The translations under genes were made by a program, and so were the position numbers. This document shows positions 17,259 to 26,530 of a DNA stretch of 64,000 nucleotides, piece after piece; position 1 is the stretch's first letter; the number at the start of each line of letters is the position of its first letter. The notes beneath the pieces were generated by a model, which was not told where the DNA came from, made no database searches, and was given only the letters and a program-made list of their open reading frames with translations. This DNA comes from CAYJFD01 sp964369605 (GTDB lineage Bacteria; Bacteroidota; Bacteroidia; Bacteroidales; UBA932): contig CAYJFD010000004.1 in NCBI GenBank assembly GCA_964369605.1, forward strand, positions 21,264 to 85,263, in the 5' to 3' direction.

Positions 17259-18752
17259 TTAATCAACATTTGCACGTAAGAACTCATTCCACTTTGTGGC
17301 TTTATCAAATTTTGATTCCTCGTAGCCTTCTGCAAAACCTTGTTTAACGTATGCATTGTTTCGACTCCATTGAATACCAAAGGTGAATCCATCTTCATTT
17401 GACAAGTACTCACTATAGTGATCCGATTTTGAGATTATACAAAATTCATCTATCGCTTTTAATAAATTACTATAGGCCCTATTAAATGCCATATCGCCTG
17501 TAGCATCTGATATTCTTTTGAAAGCATCGACTACATCAGTACTAGAGAAGTAATCCGAATTCTCATAGTCTGAGCCATCAAAGTAATACATTAGCTTTTG
17601 TGCATTTACTGCTTTTTGATAAATACTTTGAGATTCACTGTCATTTTTTAACTGTAAAAATCTCTCTTTGAATTGAATAATAGGGTCATACAATTGATTT
17701 ATCTTTGAAGGATCTACAAAATTTATGTCAATTGGCGACTTATAAAAGCCTAGATCTTTATTCCAAAATGATATTACCTCCTCGCAATACTCTATCATAG
17801 CTGCCTTAGTGTCTTCTTTAGAATCTAGAATTCTTAGCAAATCATAATAATCTCCTCCAACACCTGGTACTAAATTTGAAGAAGACAACACATAGTTCGT
17901 TATCCCATCTAATTCATTAATAAACTCCAACATAGAGAATAAGCAGATATCCGGATAGACTATATCCATTTTAACACCTGAATTCTTGATACCTTCTGCT
18001 AAGCTATAAATAGATAGTGCTGTGTTAGTATTATCATCAAATATCATTGCATTTTGGGGTTTATCATACTCTGAATCCCACTCGCTTCCATGATTTGTTG
18101 TAATAAAAATGTACTTCTTTGCAGGATAGAGCTCCATTGACTCTTTAATGAAATTTGTAACATTCTCTGGAAGTGACATATCAAATTTCTTATCTGCATA
18201 GTTTGTTTCTACAAACTCGTTTCCTTGTAAATCATAGAAAATAGTATTTGGTTTACTACTTACATGCTTAGAATATTTCAATAATGCTGTCATCTTCACC
18301 TTATCGGTGGATCCATGTTCGGCTGCATTCTTTAGGTTATCCATAATAAATTGGTCTAGATTACCTCCTGCACATCCGTATAACATTAATGTATACTCAG
18401 ATTGTTTTACTGGCGCAAGAGGCTCTTCTACAACTATCTGGCACTCTGCTTTCTGGCCTAATGCTGATACTGTAATTTTTGCGTTTCCAGGAGCTAGCGC
18501 CTCAATTGCTCCTGAATTATTTACACTGACTATATTTGGCGCAGAACTAGACCAAGTCAATACAAGCTCCAAATTCATTGGTGAACATTGAGCAAACAGC
18601 TGCATTCTCTCACCTACTTCCATCTCAGCTGAGGCTATATTTAAAGTTATCTCTTCTAATATGTAGAGAGGAGAAGGTGATAGATCTTTTTGACACGAGA
18701 TAAAGTTTAGAATCCCTACCACTAGCAGGATTTTAGATATTATAAATTTCAT
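17259..18752 (-). CDS. clostripain-family (C11) cysteine protease lipoprotein with BIG2 domain
   Basis: The 497-aa product has a lipoprotein signal peptide with the lipid Cys at residue 20 (FISC/QKD), so it is membrane-anchored. The QKD after the Cys resembles known Bacteroidota surface-export signals. Residues 32-110 form a BIG2 Ig-like domain (SVNNSGAIEALAPGNAKITV). The catalytic part opens with TLMLYGCAGGNLD. H221 in TTNHGSEWD and C270 in YPDICLFSM fit the clostripain His-Cys dyad. Clostripain-type enzymes cut after Arg or Lys. The gene lies downstream of a TPR/LuxR-type regulator gene and has its own promoter-palindrome at 18787-18838. Confidence 0.87.
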   Translation of the reverse strand: MKFIISKILLVVGILNFISCQKDLSPSPLYILEEITLNIASAEMEVGERMQLFAQCSPMNLELVLTWSSSAPNIVSVNNSGAIEALAPGNAKITVSALGQKAECQIVVEEPLAPVKQSEYTLMLYGCAGGNLDQFIMDNLKNAAEHGSTDKVKMTALLKYSKHVSSKPNTIFYDLQGNEFVETNYADKKFDMSLPENVTNFIKESMELYPAKKYIFITTNHGSEWDSEYDKPQNAMIFDDNTNTALSIYSLAEGIKNSGVKMDIVYPDICLFSMLEFINELDGITNYVLSSSNLVPGVGGDYYDLLRILDSKEDTKAAMIEYCEEVISFWNKDLGFYKSPIDINFVDPSKINQLYDPIIQFKERFLQLKNDSESQSIYQKAVNAQKLMYYFDGSDYENSDYFSSTDVVDAFKRISDATGDMAFNRAYSNLLKAIDEFCIISKSDHYSEYLSNEDGFTFGIQWSRNNAYVKQGFAEGYEESKFDKATKWNEFLRANVD

Positions 18753-18786
18753 TAGATTTGTTATTTAAAATTTACAGCGAAAAAAT

Positions 18787-18832
18787 ATCCGCCATTACAC
18801 TCATACAAATATAAGAGAATAATGGCGGATAC
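18787..18832 (-). terminator. 12-bp inverted repeat: terminator and possible operator
   Basis: TATCCGCCATTA and TAATGGCGGATA (arms 18787-18798 and 18821-18832, 22-nt spacer) form a perfect stem. On the minus strand it is followed directly by a run of Ts, so it can end transcripts from the upstream regulator gene. The next gene's -7 box lies inside its loop, so the arms may also serve as a protein-binding site. Confidence 0.65.
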
Positions 18833-18838
18833 AACAAT
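18807..18838 (-). promoter_or_regulatory. promoter of the clostripain-family gene
   Basis: TTG at 18836-18838, a 21-nt spacer and TATATTTG at 18807-18814 on the minus strand fit the Bacteroidota promoter. Predicted transcription start is near 18800, about 48 nt before the ATG. Confidence 0.6.
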
Positions 18839-19116
18839 AAAAACAATTCTAAATTACTATATATTCTATAAGTAGATAATTTTAAGTTTAATTTTATTAG
18901 TACACTTACTAATTGAAGTTTAAAAAAAACTATATTAATGCTTATGCACTACATATCAGTTTTCTTTACTACAAATTTACTTCTTAGGTATATTTTTCAC
19001 CAATATTGAACGCTACAATATTTCTACATCGATATTTATATAGTACTACATTATGACTACACACGAAATTAAGACGCTTAGAATAAACATCTTACATTAT
19101 ATTGTTTTATTATAAC
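18839..19116. other. gene-free AT-rich spacer
   Basis: The rest of the 364-bp gap between the regulator gene and the clostripain gene has no reading frame, RNA-like structure or repeat that I can support. It is very AT-rich. Together with the palindrome-promoter at its end it is the likely control region of the protease gene. Confidence 0.5.
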
Positions 19117-20823
19117 TTATGAATTAAATTTTGACAAGTACTCTTGAATAGAAATATGATCTCCAGAAATTTTCAATTTTGTTCTTAATCTAGAGCGAGC
19201 AACATTAATACTTTTAGGAGACTGTCGCGTAATTTCTGAGATTTCTTTAGTTGAAAGGTTTAAATTTAACAAAGAACATAGCCTTCTTTCATTTACTGTA
19301 AGCTCAGGATGATCATGTATTAGACGTTGAAAGAAATCGGTATTAAATTCCGGCACAAAGGTGTTTATATTCTTCCAGCTATCGCCTTCTTTTGTTGACA
19401 ATAAGTCGTTACATATACTTTCTAGTCTTTTTTTTGTAGCTACATCTACTGTATCAGCGGAAACTTCGTGAATCTTTCGAATAATTTCGTCTGTTAACTG
19501 ACTTAAATGATACTGTTGTAACTGTTTTATTTCTAAGACTTCATTTCTATCTTTAATCTTCATCTCTTTAACTTTTAAGCCAGCAGATTTCTTTTTTAAT
19601 GATAATAATACTGCTAAACTTATGATAATAATAGAGAGGATTGATACAATTATAGAGATTAGTAATGTTAGCTTTCTTGATTGGATATCCTTTTCTTGTG
19701 CTAACTTCCGTATATTATATTGCGTTTTAAATAATTCTAAAAATACCTGTTCCGAATTCTTAGAGCTCTCGATATCGTTATACTCTTTTAATTTAATGAA
19801 GGCATCCTTATACTTATGATTTTGAGCATATATCCTTTGAAGCGAATTTAAACAAAACTGTTTTTCGCTCCCAAATTCACCATCTCCATACCACCGTAGG
19901 GCTTCCTCTAAATGAAATATTGCTTTATCTTGCTGCTCTGACGCTAAATAAATATCGCCAAGGAGCATGTGATAAGTACCCATCTCACTCATGGTACTTA
20001 AATATGGTTTTACTTCATTCAGAACTTCTAAAGCATCTGCTTTCTTCCCTAAAACAATAGCATACCTTGCTACTCCTAAGTAATTCTGTATCAAGGCAAC
20101 TGTATCCTGAAGTTCATTGCTAATTTTTAGAGCCTCATCTGTCAATAAATTACTTGCAACTGTGTCGTATGGATTAGCTATTAACCTATTATGTAAAGCA
20201 TTTATGATTTTTAAACTATCTTTCTGTTGTTTTGCTCCAAGTAAGTACTTATCGAAATATGACTCAGATGTAGCGATATCGCCACATATACTGTAAACTA
20301 TTCCCAGTAGATTATAGCACTCTAATACTTCTGAAGTATCATATATTTCTGAATCGATACCATCATAATAGCTCATAGCATCAATAGTATGCGTTAGTGT
20401 CTTATGATACTGTCCCTTATTCAGATAGTGAGCTGCCAATTTAATATTTGTACTTGCTAATTTCGATTGGAAGTTTAAACTTCTTTGAATATGTGCAACT
20501 GATAGAAGGTGATCTATTGCTTTTGTATACATATATTTCTCTTCTGAGTAATATGTAGCTAGAAAATCGTGGATAGATGCTATTTCTGAATATACCGCAG
20601 AAGTATCTATTCCCTGTAGGAACATTTCTGCATACTTTACTGCCTTTTCCTTATCATTAACTATATTATCAGAATATATAGTATAATATATCATATTTGC
20701 ACCTTCTATTCTTGATAATCGTATCAAGGAATCAGGTATTACGTTAGGATTAATTTGATCCTGTGCGTAAGTAGTAGGCTTAAGCAGAAAAAGAAATAAA
20801 CAGATGACAATAAATGTGCGCAT
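19117..20823 (-). CDS. membrane-anchored TPR transcriptional regulator with LuxR-type HTH
   Basis: The 568-aa protein has an N-terminal signal sequence (residues 1-20), a periplasmic array of TPR-like helices (about 50-370), one membrane helix (385-409), a cytoplasmic coiled coil (about 412-440) and a C-terminal HTH. In the HTH, LTVNERRLCSLLNLNLSTKEI begins at residue 508 and SPKSINVARSRLRTKL is the recognition part. This is a known Bacteroidota design for passing an envelope signal to DNA without a kinase. It is the last gene of an rpoD-argS-ygiQ run (18 nt after ygiQ) and lies upstream of a clostripain-family gene, its likely but unproven target. A paralogue starts at 63669. Confidence 0.85.
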   Translation of the reverse strand: MRTFIVICLFLFLLKPTTYAQDQINPNVIPDSLIRLSRIEGANMIYYTIYSDNIVNDKEKAVKYAEMFLQGIDTSAVYSEIASIHDFLATYYSEEKYMYTKAIDHLLSVAHIQRSLNFQSKLASTNIKLAAHYLNKGQYHKTLTHTIDAMSYYDGIDSEIYDTSEVLECYNLLGIVYSICGDIATSESYFDKYLLGAKQQKDSLKIINALHNRLIANPYDTVASNLLTDEALKISNELQDTVALIQNYLGVARYAIVLGKKADALEVLNEVKPYLSTMSEMGTYHMLLGDIYLASEQQDKAIFHLEEALRWYGDGEFGSEKQFCLNSLQRIYAQNHKYKDAFIKLKEYNDIESSKNSEQVFLELFKTQYNIRKLAQEKDIQSRKLTLLISIIVSILSIIIISLAVLLSLKKKSAGLKVKEMKIKDRNEVLEIKQLQQYHLSQLTDEIIRKIHEVSADTVDVATKKRLESICNDLLSTKEGDSWKNINTFVPEFNTDFFQRLIHDHPELTVNERRLCSLLNLNLSTKEISEITRQSPKSINVARSRLRTKLKISGDHISIQEYLSKFNS

Positions 20824-20841
20824 TTTTAACTCTTTTAAGTA

Positions 20842-22581
20842 TTACCTTTTCTGAAAGAAATATGATTTTTGCTTCTTTTTCTTCTCTTGATTATGTTCTA
20901 CAAATATTGGTTTGTAAGTTTTCAAATCAAGACCTGTATAAAACATTGCACTTGCTGCAGTCATAGGCGTAGGGGTGAAATCTTGAACCTGTTGGGTTAG
21001 AATTCCACGTAAGTGAGGGTTATCTGCAAGTTTTTTCATATCATCGATCTTACAGCCCGGATGAGAGGATATAAAATATGGAATCAACTGAAAATTTTTT
21101 CCTTCTTTTTTTATAAAGGAATAGAACTGCTCCTTTAGTTTTATAAAGAGTTTAAAGGATGGCTTTCTCATATTGTTCAAAACAATAGGCTCTGTATGCT
21201 CGGGCGCTACTTTGAACCTACCTGAAGTATGCTTTAGAACTACTCTCTTAAAATAAGCATAGGCATCATCATCTAAAAATCCCTTTTCATCCAGGAATAA
21301 ATCATAACGTATTCCGCTACCTATATAAGCATTTTTTACACCCGGAACATTTTCAATCATAGAGTATAACTCAAGTAAATTCGTATGAGATGTATTCAAA
21401 TTTGAACATCTATTAGGAAATAAACAAGACTTTCTAGTGCATTTACTACATAAATCTATGTTCTTTCCTTTCATTGTATACATATTAGCAGTTGGAGCTC
21501 CTATGTCAGATATTACGCCCTTGAACTCAGGGTGCTTAACTAGATTTTTGATTTCATTAATTACAGAGTTCTTGGATCTTGACTGAATGAATCTCCCCTG
21601 ATGTGCAGCAATTGTACAAAATGCACATCCTCCAAAACATCCACGATGAATAGTGATAGAATTTTTTATCATCTCAAAGGCAGGGATACGCTTATCTTTA
21701 TACCTTGGATGTGGCATCTTTGTATATGGTAGTTCGTAGTATGAATCTATTTCCTTTTCGGTATTTGGTGGGTAAGGTGGGTTTACTACTACGACTTTAT
21801 TTGCATATCCTTCAGCTAAGCGTTTTGGCGTATAAGCATTAGCTTGCTCCTCTATTTGATTAAAATTCTTCGCATAGGACATTTTAGACTTCAAACAATT
21901 CTCATAGGAATCTAGTACTATTGTAGAGGCATTTTTTTGTAATTTTTCGATATTCTCGTCACTTAAGTATGCCAGCTGAGGAATACCTCTGAGCTGATAT
22001 ATCGTTTTCTGTCTCTCAACAGCTAAAGCTAAATCTAATATTGCCTTCTCTCCCATTCCGTATATCAAAAAATCAGCCTTTGATGTAACTAAAATAGATG
22101 GGAGTAATGAATCCTTCCAATAATCGTAATGTGTTAATCTTCTTAATGAAGCCTCTATCCCTCCTACAACTAATAATGTATCGGGGTATAGTTCTTTCAA
22201 TATCTGTGAATATACCTCTACAGCATAGTCTGGTCTATATCCAGCCTTGCCTTCTGGCGTATAAGCATCATCACTACGCAATCTTTTATTTGCAGTATAA
22301 TGATTAACCATCGAATCCATAGACCCTGAATTAACTGCAAAAAATAAGCGAGGTTTACCAAACTTCTTAAAATCTCTTAAATCATCTCGCCAATTTGGCT
22401 GAGGTACTATAGCGACTCTATAACCGGCTCTTTGTAAAAGCCTAGCTATTACAGCTGTCCCGAACGAGGGATGGTCTATAAAAGCATCCCCAGTAAAGAT
22501 AATAACATCAATATAGTCCCACTCCAGAGCTTTTAGCTCTTTAGGCGAAGTAGGAAACATATAGACCTTATCATCTTTCAT
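20842..22581 (-). CDS. YgiQ family radical SAM protein
   Basis: This 579-aa protein matches YgiQ (UPF0313). It has an N-terminal cobalamin-binding-like domain, VVGGIEASLRRLTHYDYW, a radical SAM core with RGCFGGCAFC (CxxxCxxC) binding the [4Fe-4S] cluster, and a C-terminal part with the conserved PTPMTAASAMFYTG. The reaction is unknown. The last residues are very Lys-rich (EKKKKQKSYFF). It starts 1 nt after argS and precedes the TPR regulator by 18 nt. Confidence 0.93.
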   Translation of the reverse strand: MKDDKVYMFPTSPKELKALEWDYIDVIIFTGDAFIDHPSFGTAVIARLLQRAGYRVAIVPQPNWRDDLRDFKKFGKPRLFFAVNSGSMDSMVNHYTANKRLRSDDAYTPEGKAGYRPDYAVEVYSQILKELYPDTLLVVGGIEASLRRLTHYDYWKDSLLPSILVTSKADFLIYGMGEKAILDLALAVERQKTIYQLRGIPQLAYLSDENIEKLQKNASTIVLDSYENCLKSKMSYAKNFNQIEEQANAYTPKRLAEGYANKVVVVNPPYPPNTEKEIDSYYELPYTKMPHPRYKDKRIPAFEMIKNSITIHRGCFGGCAFCTIAAHQGRFIQSRSKNSVINEIKNLVKHPEFKGVISDIGAPTANMYTMKGKNIDLCSKCTRKSCLFPNRCSNLNTSHTNLLELYSMIENVPGVKNAYIGSGIRYDLFLDEKGFLDDDAYAYFKRVVLKHTSGRFKVAPEHTEPIVLNNMRKPSFKLFIKLKEQFYSFIKKEGKNFQLIPYFISSHPGCKIDDMKKLADNPHLRGILTQQVQDFTPTPMTAASAMFYTGLDLKTYKPIFVEHNQEKKKKQKSYFFQKR

Positions 22582-22582
22582 T

Positions 22583-24331
22583 CTACATTTTCTCTGGTAA
22601 ATTTATTCCTAGTATACCCATAGCTTTAGATAAAACTTGGGCTACAACACTTATTAAAGCAATACGTCTTGATCTTAAACTTTCGTTTTCTTCCCTCATT
22701 ATACTTAGTTCTCCGTAGAACTGATTAAACTCTTTAGCAAGTTCATAAGTATAATTTGCTATTAGAGCTGGTGAATGCTCCTCACCTGCCTCAGCTACCT
22801 TCTTTGGGAAAGTACTTAATGTCTTGATAATGGATAATTCCTTATTATGTAGGGCATCATTCAAATCTAGACCTCCTTCATATCCTAACTCTTGCGCCTT
22901 TCTTAATATTGACTTTATTCTCGCGTGAGTATATTGAATAAATGGACCCGTATTTCCGTTAAAATCTATTGACTCTTTTGGGTCAAATAGCATAGTTTTT
23001 TTCGGATCAACCTTCAGAATAAAGTATTTTAAAGCTCCAAGACTTATCATATTGTATAAGTCTTCCTTTTGCTCATCTTCCATTCCAGCTAATTTCCCTA
23101 ATTCAAGTGATGTTTCCTTCGCAGTATTATACATTCTATCTAATAGGTCATCAGCGTCTACAACTGTTCCTTCTCTTGACTTCATTTTACCTTCTGGTAA
23201 TTCAACCATTCCGTATGATAAATGGTAGATATAGTCAGCCCAATCGTATCCTAATTTTTTTAGAATAAGCACTAGTACTTGAAAGTGATAATTTTGCTCA
23301 TTTCCAACTACATAAATATGCTCTTTAAAATTATATTCTTCAAATCTCTGCACTGCTGTACCTAGGTCCTGAGTCATATATACAGAAGTACCATCAGGTC
23401 TTAATAGTAGCTTATGGTCTAAGCCATCTTCTGTCAAATCACACCAAATTGAATTATCTTCTTTCTGGTATAGCACACCCTTTTCTAGACCAAGCTGTAC
23501 TAGACTTTTTCCTAGTAAATAAGTGTTTGATTCATAATATATCTTATCGAAGCTAATTCCCATTCTATTATAGGTTCTGTCAAATCCATCATAAACCCAA
23601 GAGTTCATTGTTGACCAAAGTCCTACTGTATCCTCATCGCCTTGCTCCCATTTAACAAGCATCTCTCTAGCCTGTGACATTAGTTTAGAATCTTCTGGTT
23701 CTACCCCTTCTTCTTTAAGCATAGAGTTAAACTTAACATAGTACTCACCCACTAGATGATCTCCCTTCTTCCCAGAGGAGTCTGGAGTTTCTCCGTTTGC
23801 GCTAAGCTGCCATGCTAGCATTGACTTGCAAATGTGAATACCTCTATCATTCACAAGATTCACTTTTATAACCTTATGTCCGTTGACAGAAAGTAATCTA
23901 GCGACTGAATCTCCTAATAAATTATTACGTATATGACCAAGATGTAGTGGTTTATTTGTATTTGGAGACGAGAATTCTATCATAATAGTTCGTCCTGAAT
24001 CCTCAAACTGGCCAAAATCCTTTGTCTTACAAATAGAATCCAATACTGAGTTCCAGTATAGGTCAGAGAATTTCAAGTTCAAGAAACCCTTAACAACATT
24101 AAAGGACTCGATTTCCTTACACTCTTGCATTAGATACTGTCCGATAGCCTCCCCTGTTTGTTCAGGTGAGGTTTTACTAATTTTAAGGTAAGAAAATAAT
24201 ACTACAGTTAAATCTCCTATAAATTCTTTCCTTGTCGCTTGTACACTTACTGATATATTGTCAGAAGGGACTCCATAAAGGGTCCCTACTGCTTGCTTTA
24301 CTTTATCAGAAATAAATAATTCTAAATTCAT
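22583..24331 (-). CDS. argS: arginine--tRNA ligase
   Basis: This 582-aa class I aminoacyl-tRNA synthetase charges tRNA-Arg. It has the ArgRS N-terminal domain, the HIGH-type motif in NTNKPLHLGHIRNN near residue 131, and the degenerate KMSKS site GKMKSREGTVV. The C-terminal anticodon-binding helical (DALR) domain carries YTHARIKSILRKA. Length is typical. It lies 5 nt after rpoD and 1 nt before ygiQ, so it is expressed with the primary sigma factor. Confidence 0.97.
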   Translation of the reverse strand: MNLELFISDKVKQAVGTLYGVPSDNISVSVQATRKEFIGDLTVVLFSYLKISKTSPEQTGEAIGQYLMQECKEIESFNVVKGFLNLKFSDLYWNSVLDSICKTKDFGQFEDSGRTIMIEFSSPNTNKPLHLGHIRNNLLGDSVARLLSVNGHKVIKVNLVNDRGIHICKSMLAWQLSANGETPDSSGKKGDHLVGEYYVKFNSMLKEEGVEPEDSKLMSQAREMLVKWEQGDEDTVGLWSTMNSWVYDGFDRTYNRMGISFDKIYYESNTYLLGKSLVQLGLEKGVLYQKEDNSIWCDLTEDGLDHKLLLRPDGTSVYMTQDLGTAVQRFEEYNFKEHIYVVGNEQNYHFQVLVLILKKLGYDWADYIYHLSYGMVELPEGKMKSREGTVVDADDLLDRMYNTAKETSLELGKLAGMEDEQKEDLYNMISLGALKYFILKVDPKKTMLFDPKESIDFNGNTGPFIQYTHARIKSILRKAQELGYEGGLDLNDALHNKELSIIKTLSTFPKKVAEAGEEHSPALIANYTYELAKEFNQFYGELSIMREENESLRSRRIALISVVAQVLSKAMGILGINLPEKM

Positions 24332-24336
24332 TTCGC

Positions 24337-25197
24337 TTATCCTAAATAACTTTTTAGTAGTTTACTTCTATTACTATGTCTTAGGCGTCTTATTGCCTTT
24401 TCTTTAATCTGCCTTACCCTTTCTCTTGTCAAATCAAATTTCTCTCCGATTTCCTCTAATGTCATCTCTGCCACTCCTATTCCGAAGAAATCTCTGATTA
24501 TATCTCTTTCTCTCTCTGTTAGTGTTGATAAAGCTCTTTCGATTTCCTTATTCAATGACTCATTCACTAAACCTCTATCGGCATTTGGTGAGTCTGAATT
24601 AACAAGTACATCTAAGAGATTATTATTTTCACCTTCAATAAATGGAGCATCTACTGATACGTGTCTACCTGAAACGCGAAGTGTATCTGCTATTTTCTCT
24701 CTTGGAATCTCAAGTAACTCCGACAACTCATCAGCCGAAGGCATACGCTCATGCTCTTGTTCGAACTTAGAAAGTGCCTTGTTTATCTTATTCAGAGATC
24801 CAACTTGGTTTAGAGGTAATCTTACAATTCTTGATTGTTCCGCAAGTGCCTGTAAGATGGACTGTCTAATCCACCATACTGCATAAGAAATAAATTTGAA
24901 ACCTCGTGTTTCATCGAATTTCTCTGCTGCTTTAATTAAACCTAAGTTTCCTTCATTTATCAAGTCTGGAAGACTTAGACCCTGATTCTGGTACTGCTTT
25001 GCTACTGAAACGACAAATCTAAGATTTGCCTTAGTTAGTTTTTCAAGAGCTTCCTGATCTCCTTTCCTAATTCGTTGAGCTAACTCTACCTCATCTTCAA
25101 CAGATATAAGTGTCTCTCTACCAATTTCTTGCAGGTATTTATCTAGGGAGGCACTCTCCCTATTTGTAATGGATTTAGTTATTTTTAGTTGTCTCAT
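24337..25197 (-). CDS. rpoD: primary sigma factor RpoD/SigA
   Basis: This 286-aa sigma-70 factor has region 1.2 (SLDKYLQEIGRETLISVEDE), region 2 with the core-binding and -10 recognition segment (NLRFVVSVAKQYQNQGLSLPDLINEGNLGLIKAAEKFD), region 3 and the region 4 HTH (MTLEEIGEKFDLTRERVRQIKEKAIRRLR). Short sigma factors without region 1.1 are the Bacteroidota primary type (ABfr). The frame extends upstream to 25290, but the ATG at 25197 gives the conserved start MRQLKITKSI, and a -7 promoter box lies between. It leads the rpoD-argS-ygiQ-regulator operon. Confidence 0.96.
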   Translation of the reverse strand: MRQLKITKSITNRESASLDKYLQEIGRETLISVEDEVELAQRIRKGDQEALEKLTKANLRFVVSVAKQYQNQGLSLPDLINEGNLGLIKAAEKFDETRGFKFISYAVWWIRQSILQALAEQSRIVRLPLNQVGSLNKINKALSKFEQEHERMPSADELSELLEIPREKIADTLRVSGRHVSVDAPFIEGENNNLLDVLVNSDSPNADRGLVNESLNKEIERALSTLTERERDIIRDFFGIGVAEMTLEEIGEKFDLTRERVRQIKEKAIRRLRHSNRSKLLKSYLG

Positions 25198-25226
25198 TCT
25201 AAATATTATATACGGCAAATTAGGCG

Positions 25227-25234
25227 CAAATTTA
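25227..25234 (-). promoter_or_regulatory. -7 promoter element of rpoD
   Basis: TAAATTTG on the minus strand matches TAnnTTTG, 29 nt before the chosen ATG. It lies inside the longer reading frame, which supports the downstream start. No clear -33 box is seen. Confidence 0.5.
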
Positions 25235-25260
25235 ACTATATTATTTAAATAATAAGAATT

Positions 25261-25300
25261 TTTTATAAAAAAGAAAAGAGTAGACTTCACAGCCGACTCT
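25261..25300 (-). terminator. terminator between the ABC/GntR operon and rpoD
   Basis: On the minus strand AGAGTCGGCT and AGTCTACTCT (arms 25291-25300 and 25277-25286) pair at 9 of 10 positions around a GTGA loop. TTTTCTTTTTT follows. Confidence 0.75.
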
Positions 25301-25378
25301 CTTCACTCACAAAAAATTATTAATATAGTCACTAATATATCATATTAGACACAATATACATTTAGACGGGATTTTACC

Positions 25379-26161
25379 CTAATAGTTTAATCTTCTCATC
25401 CTGAAATAACTAATAATCAACAGCACAAATGGTAAAGATTTTACTATATTCGACAATATGTTATATCCACGCATTGCCTCATTCACGGCTATATCCGCAG
25501 ATTGTTGAAAGGATTCATCTGTATAGATATCACTCATTTCTATATAATCTTTCAGAAAGTTAACTCCCTCAATTGTCGTATAAATTCCAAAGACTAACAC
25601 AACTAATAATAGACAGCCCAAAGTTCTAACTATTTTATTTCTTCTAAATATAATATTAGTAGAGGTAGAAATGACTGCAGCCATCAATGAATACTGCCAT
25701 ACCTTTAGAATTAAGCTAAAAAAATCAATGTGATAATTTAGACTTTGTTCTCTAAAAAATGAAGCACAGAAATTAAATACTATATCTATGATTCCTAATG
25801 AAACTACAGTTGATATAGGGATAACCACAAGAGTATAAAATATCATACTCGAAAATTTTTCTATCTGAGAAGCTGGCAATAAAGCGAAAGACATCCCTTT
25901 AATACTATGATTTATATCTCCGTAAACTTTATAAGGGGCGATAAATGATAGAATTAGTGTGATATTAAAGATTACATTATATTTTGCTAACCCTATTAAC
26001 TCCTTCGGATAAATGAAAACGCCTACAAGTAGAATTGCTAAAAAAATTATCAATCCTATTTTAAAGTTTGACTTTAAATAATATGTAAGGTATTTACTAA
26101 AATCGTGCTTTAATACTTTTGCAAACCTATTTAAACTAAATATATTATTCATCTTTTTCAT
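25379..26161 (-). CDS. ABC transporter permease-like membrane protein
   Basis: This 260-aa protein has about six hydrophobic segments (first near FKIGLIIFLAILLVGVF) and no solute-binding or nucleotide-binding motif. It is the third gene of an ABC ATPase-GntR-permease operon, so it is probably the membrane half of that transporter. The ATG at 26161 overlaps the GntR gene by 17 bp. An ATG at 26152 (MNNIF) is equally plausible and overlaps by 8 bp. Sequence alone gives only a weak family match, so the role rests on context. Confidence 0.7.
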   Translation of the reverse strand: MKKMNNIFSLNRFAKVLKHDFSKYLTYYLKSNFKIGLIIFLAILLVGVFIYPKELIGLAKYNVIFNITLILSFIAPYKVYGDINHSIKGMSFALLPASQIEKFSSMIFYTLVVIPISTVVSLGIIDIVFNFCASFFREQSLNYHIDFFSLILKVWQYSLMAAVISTSTNIIFRRNKIVRTLGCLLLVVLVFGIYTTIEGVNFLKDYIEMSDIYTDESFQQSADIAVNEAMRGYNILSNIVKSLPFVLLIISYFRMRRLNY

Positions 26162-26519
26162 CGTTATTTTCTTGGTAATAGTTTTGGGTAATAGTTTCTA
26201 ATGATATCCCTAACATTCGCATTCTCTTAAAAAATGTAGGGAGCTCGCTTTTTATAAACTGTTCCCTCTCCATCGTTAATACTGCTTTTTTTGCATCTTC
26301 GCACACAAAATACCCTAAACCTCTTTTGTTATATATTAAACCTGCATTTTGAAGATATTCATAGCTACGAACTATTGTATTGGGGTTCACCCCTATAGAT
26401 TGTCCTAAATCTCTCACAGAGGGAATCCTATCATCATCGTGGATCTCACCTAAGAGGATCTGCGATATGATAGTATCAGCTACCTGAAGAAATATAGGCT
26501 TATGTTCATTAAACTGCAT
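26145..26519 (-). CDS. GntR-family repressor, YtrA subfamily
   Basis: This 124-aa protein has the GntR winged HTH (PIFLQVADTIISQILLGEI, then RIPSVRDLGQSIGVNPNTIVRSYEYL) and only a short helical tail, as in YtrA-type regulators. These usually repress their own ABC-transporter operon. It lies 11 nt after the ABC ATPase gene and overlaps the permease gene. A near-perfect 22-bp palindrome at 27360-27381, directly before the operon's first ATG, has GTGTA/TACAC arms like the YtrA operator. Effector is unknown. Confidence 0.9.
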   Translation of the reverse strand: MQFNEHKPIFLQVADTIISQILLGEIHDDDRIPSVRDLGQSIGVNPNTIVRSYEYLQNAGLIYNKRGLGYFVCEDAKKAVLTMEREQFIKSELPTFFKRMRMLGISLETITQNYYQENNDEKDE

Positions 26520-26530
26520 ATCTACGTTTT

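Noticed and set aside
25198..25290. N-terminal extension of the sigma factor by 31 residues
   Set aside because: The extension is AT-rich and not sigma-like, contains the likely -7 box, and overlaps a terminator; the conserved start MRQLK is at 25197.
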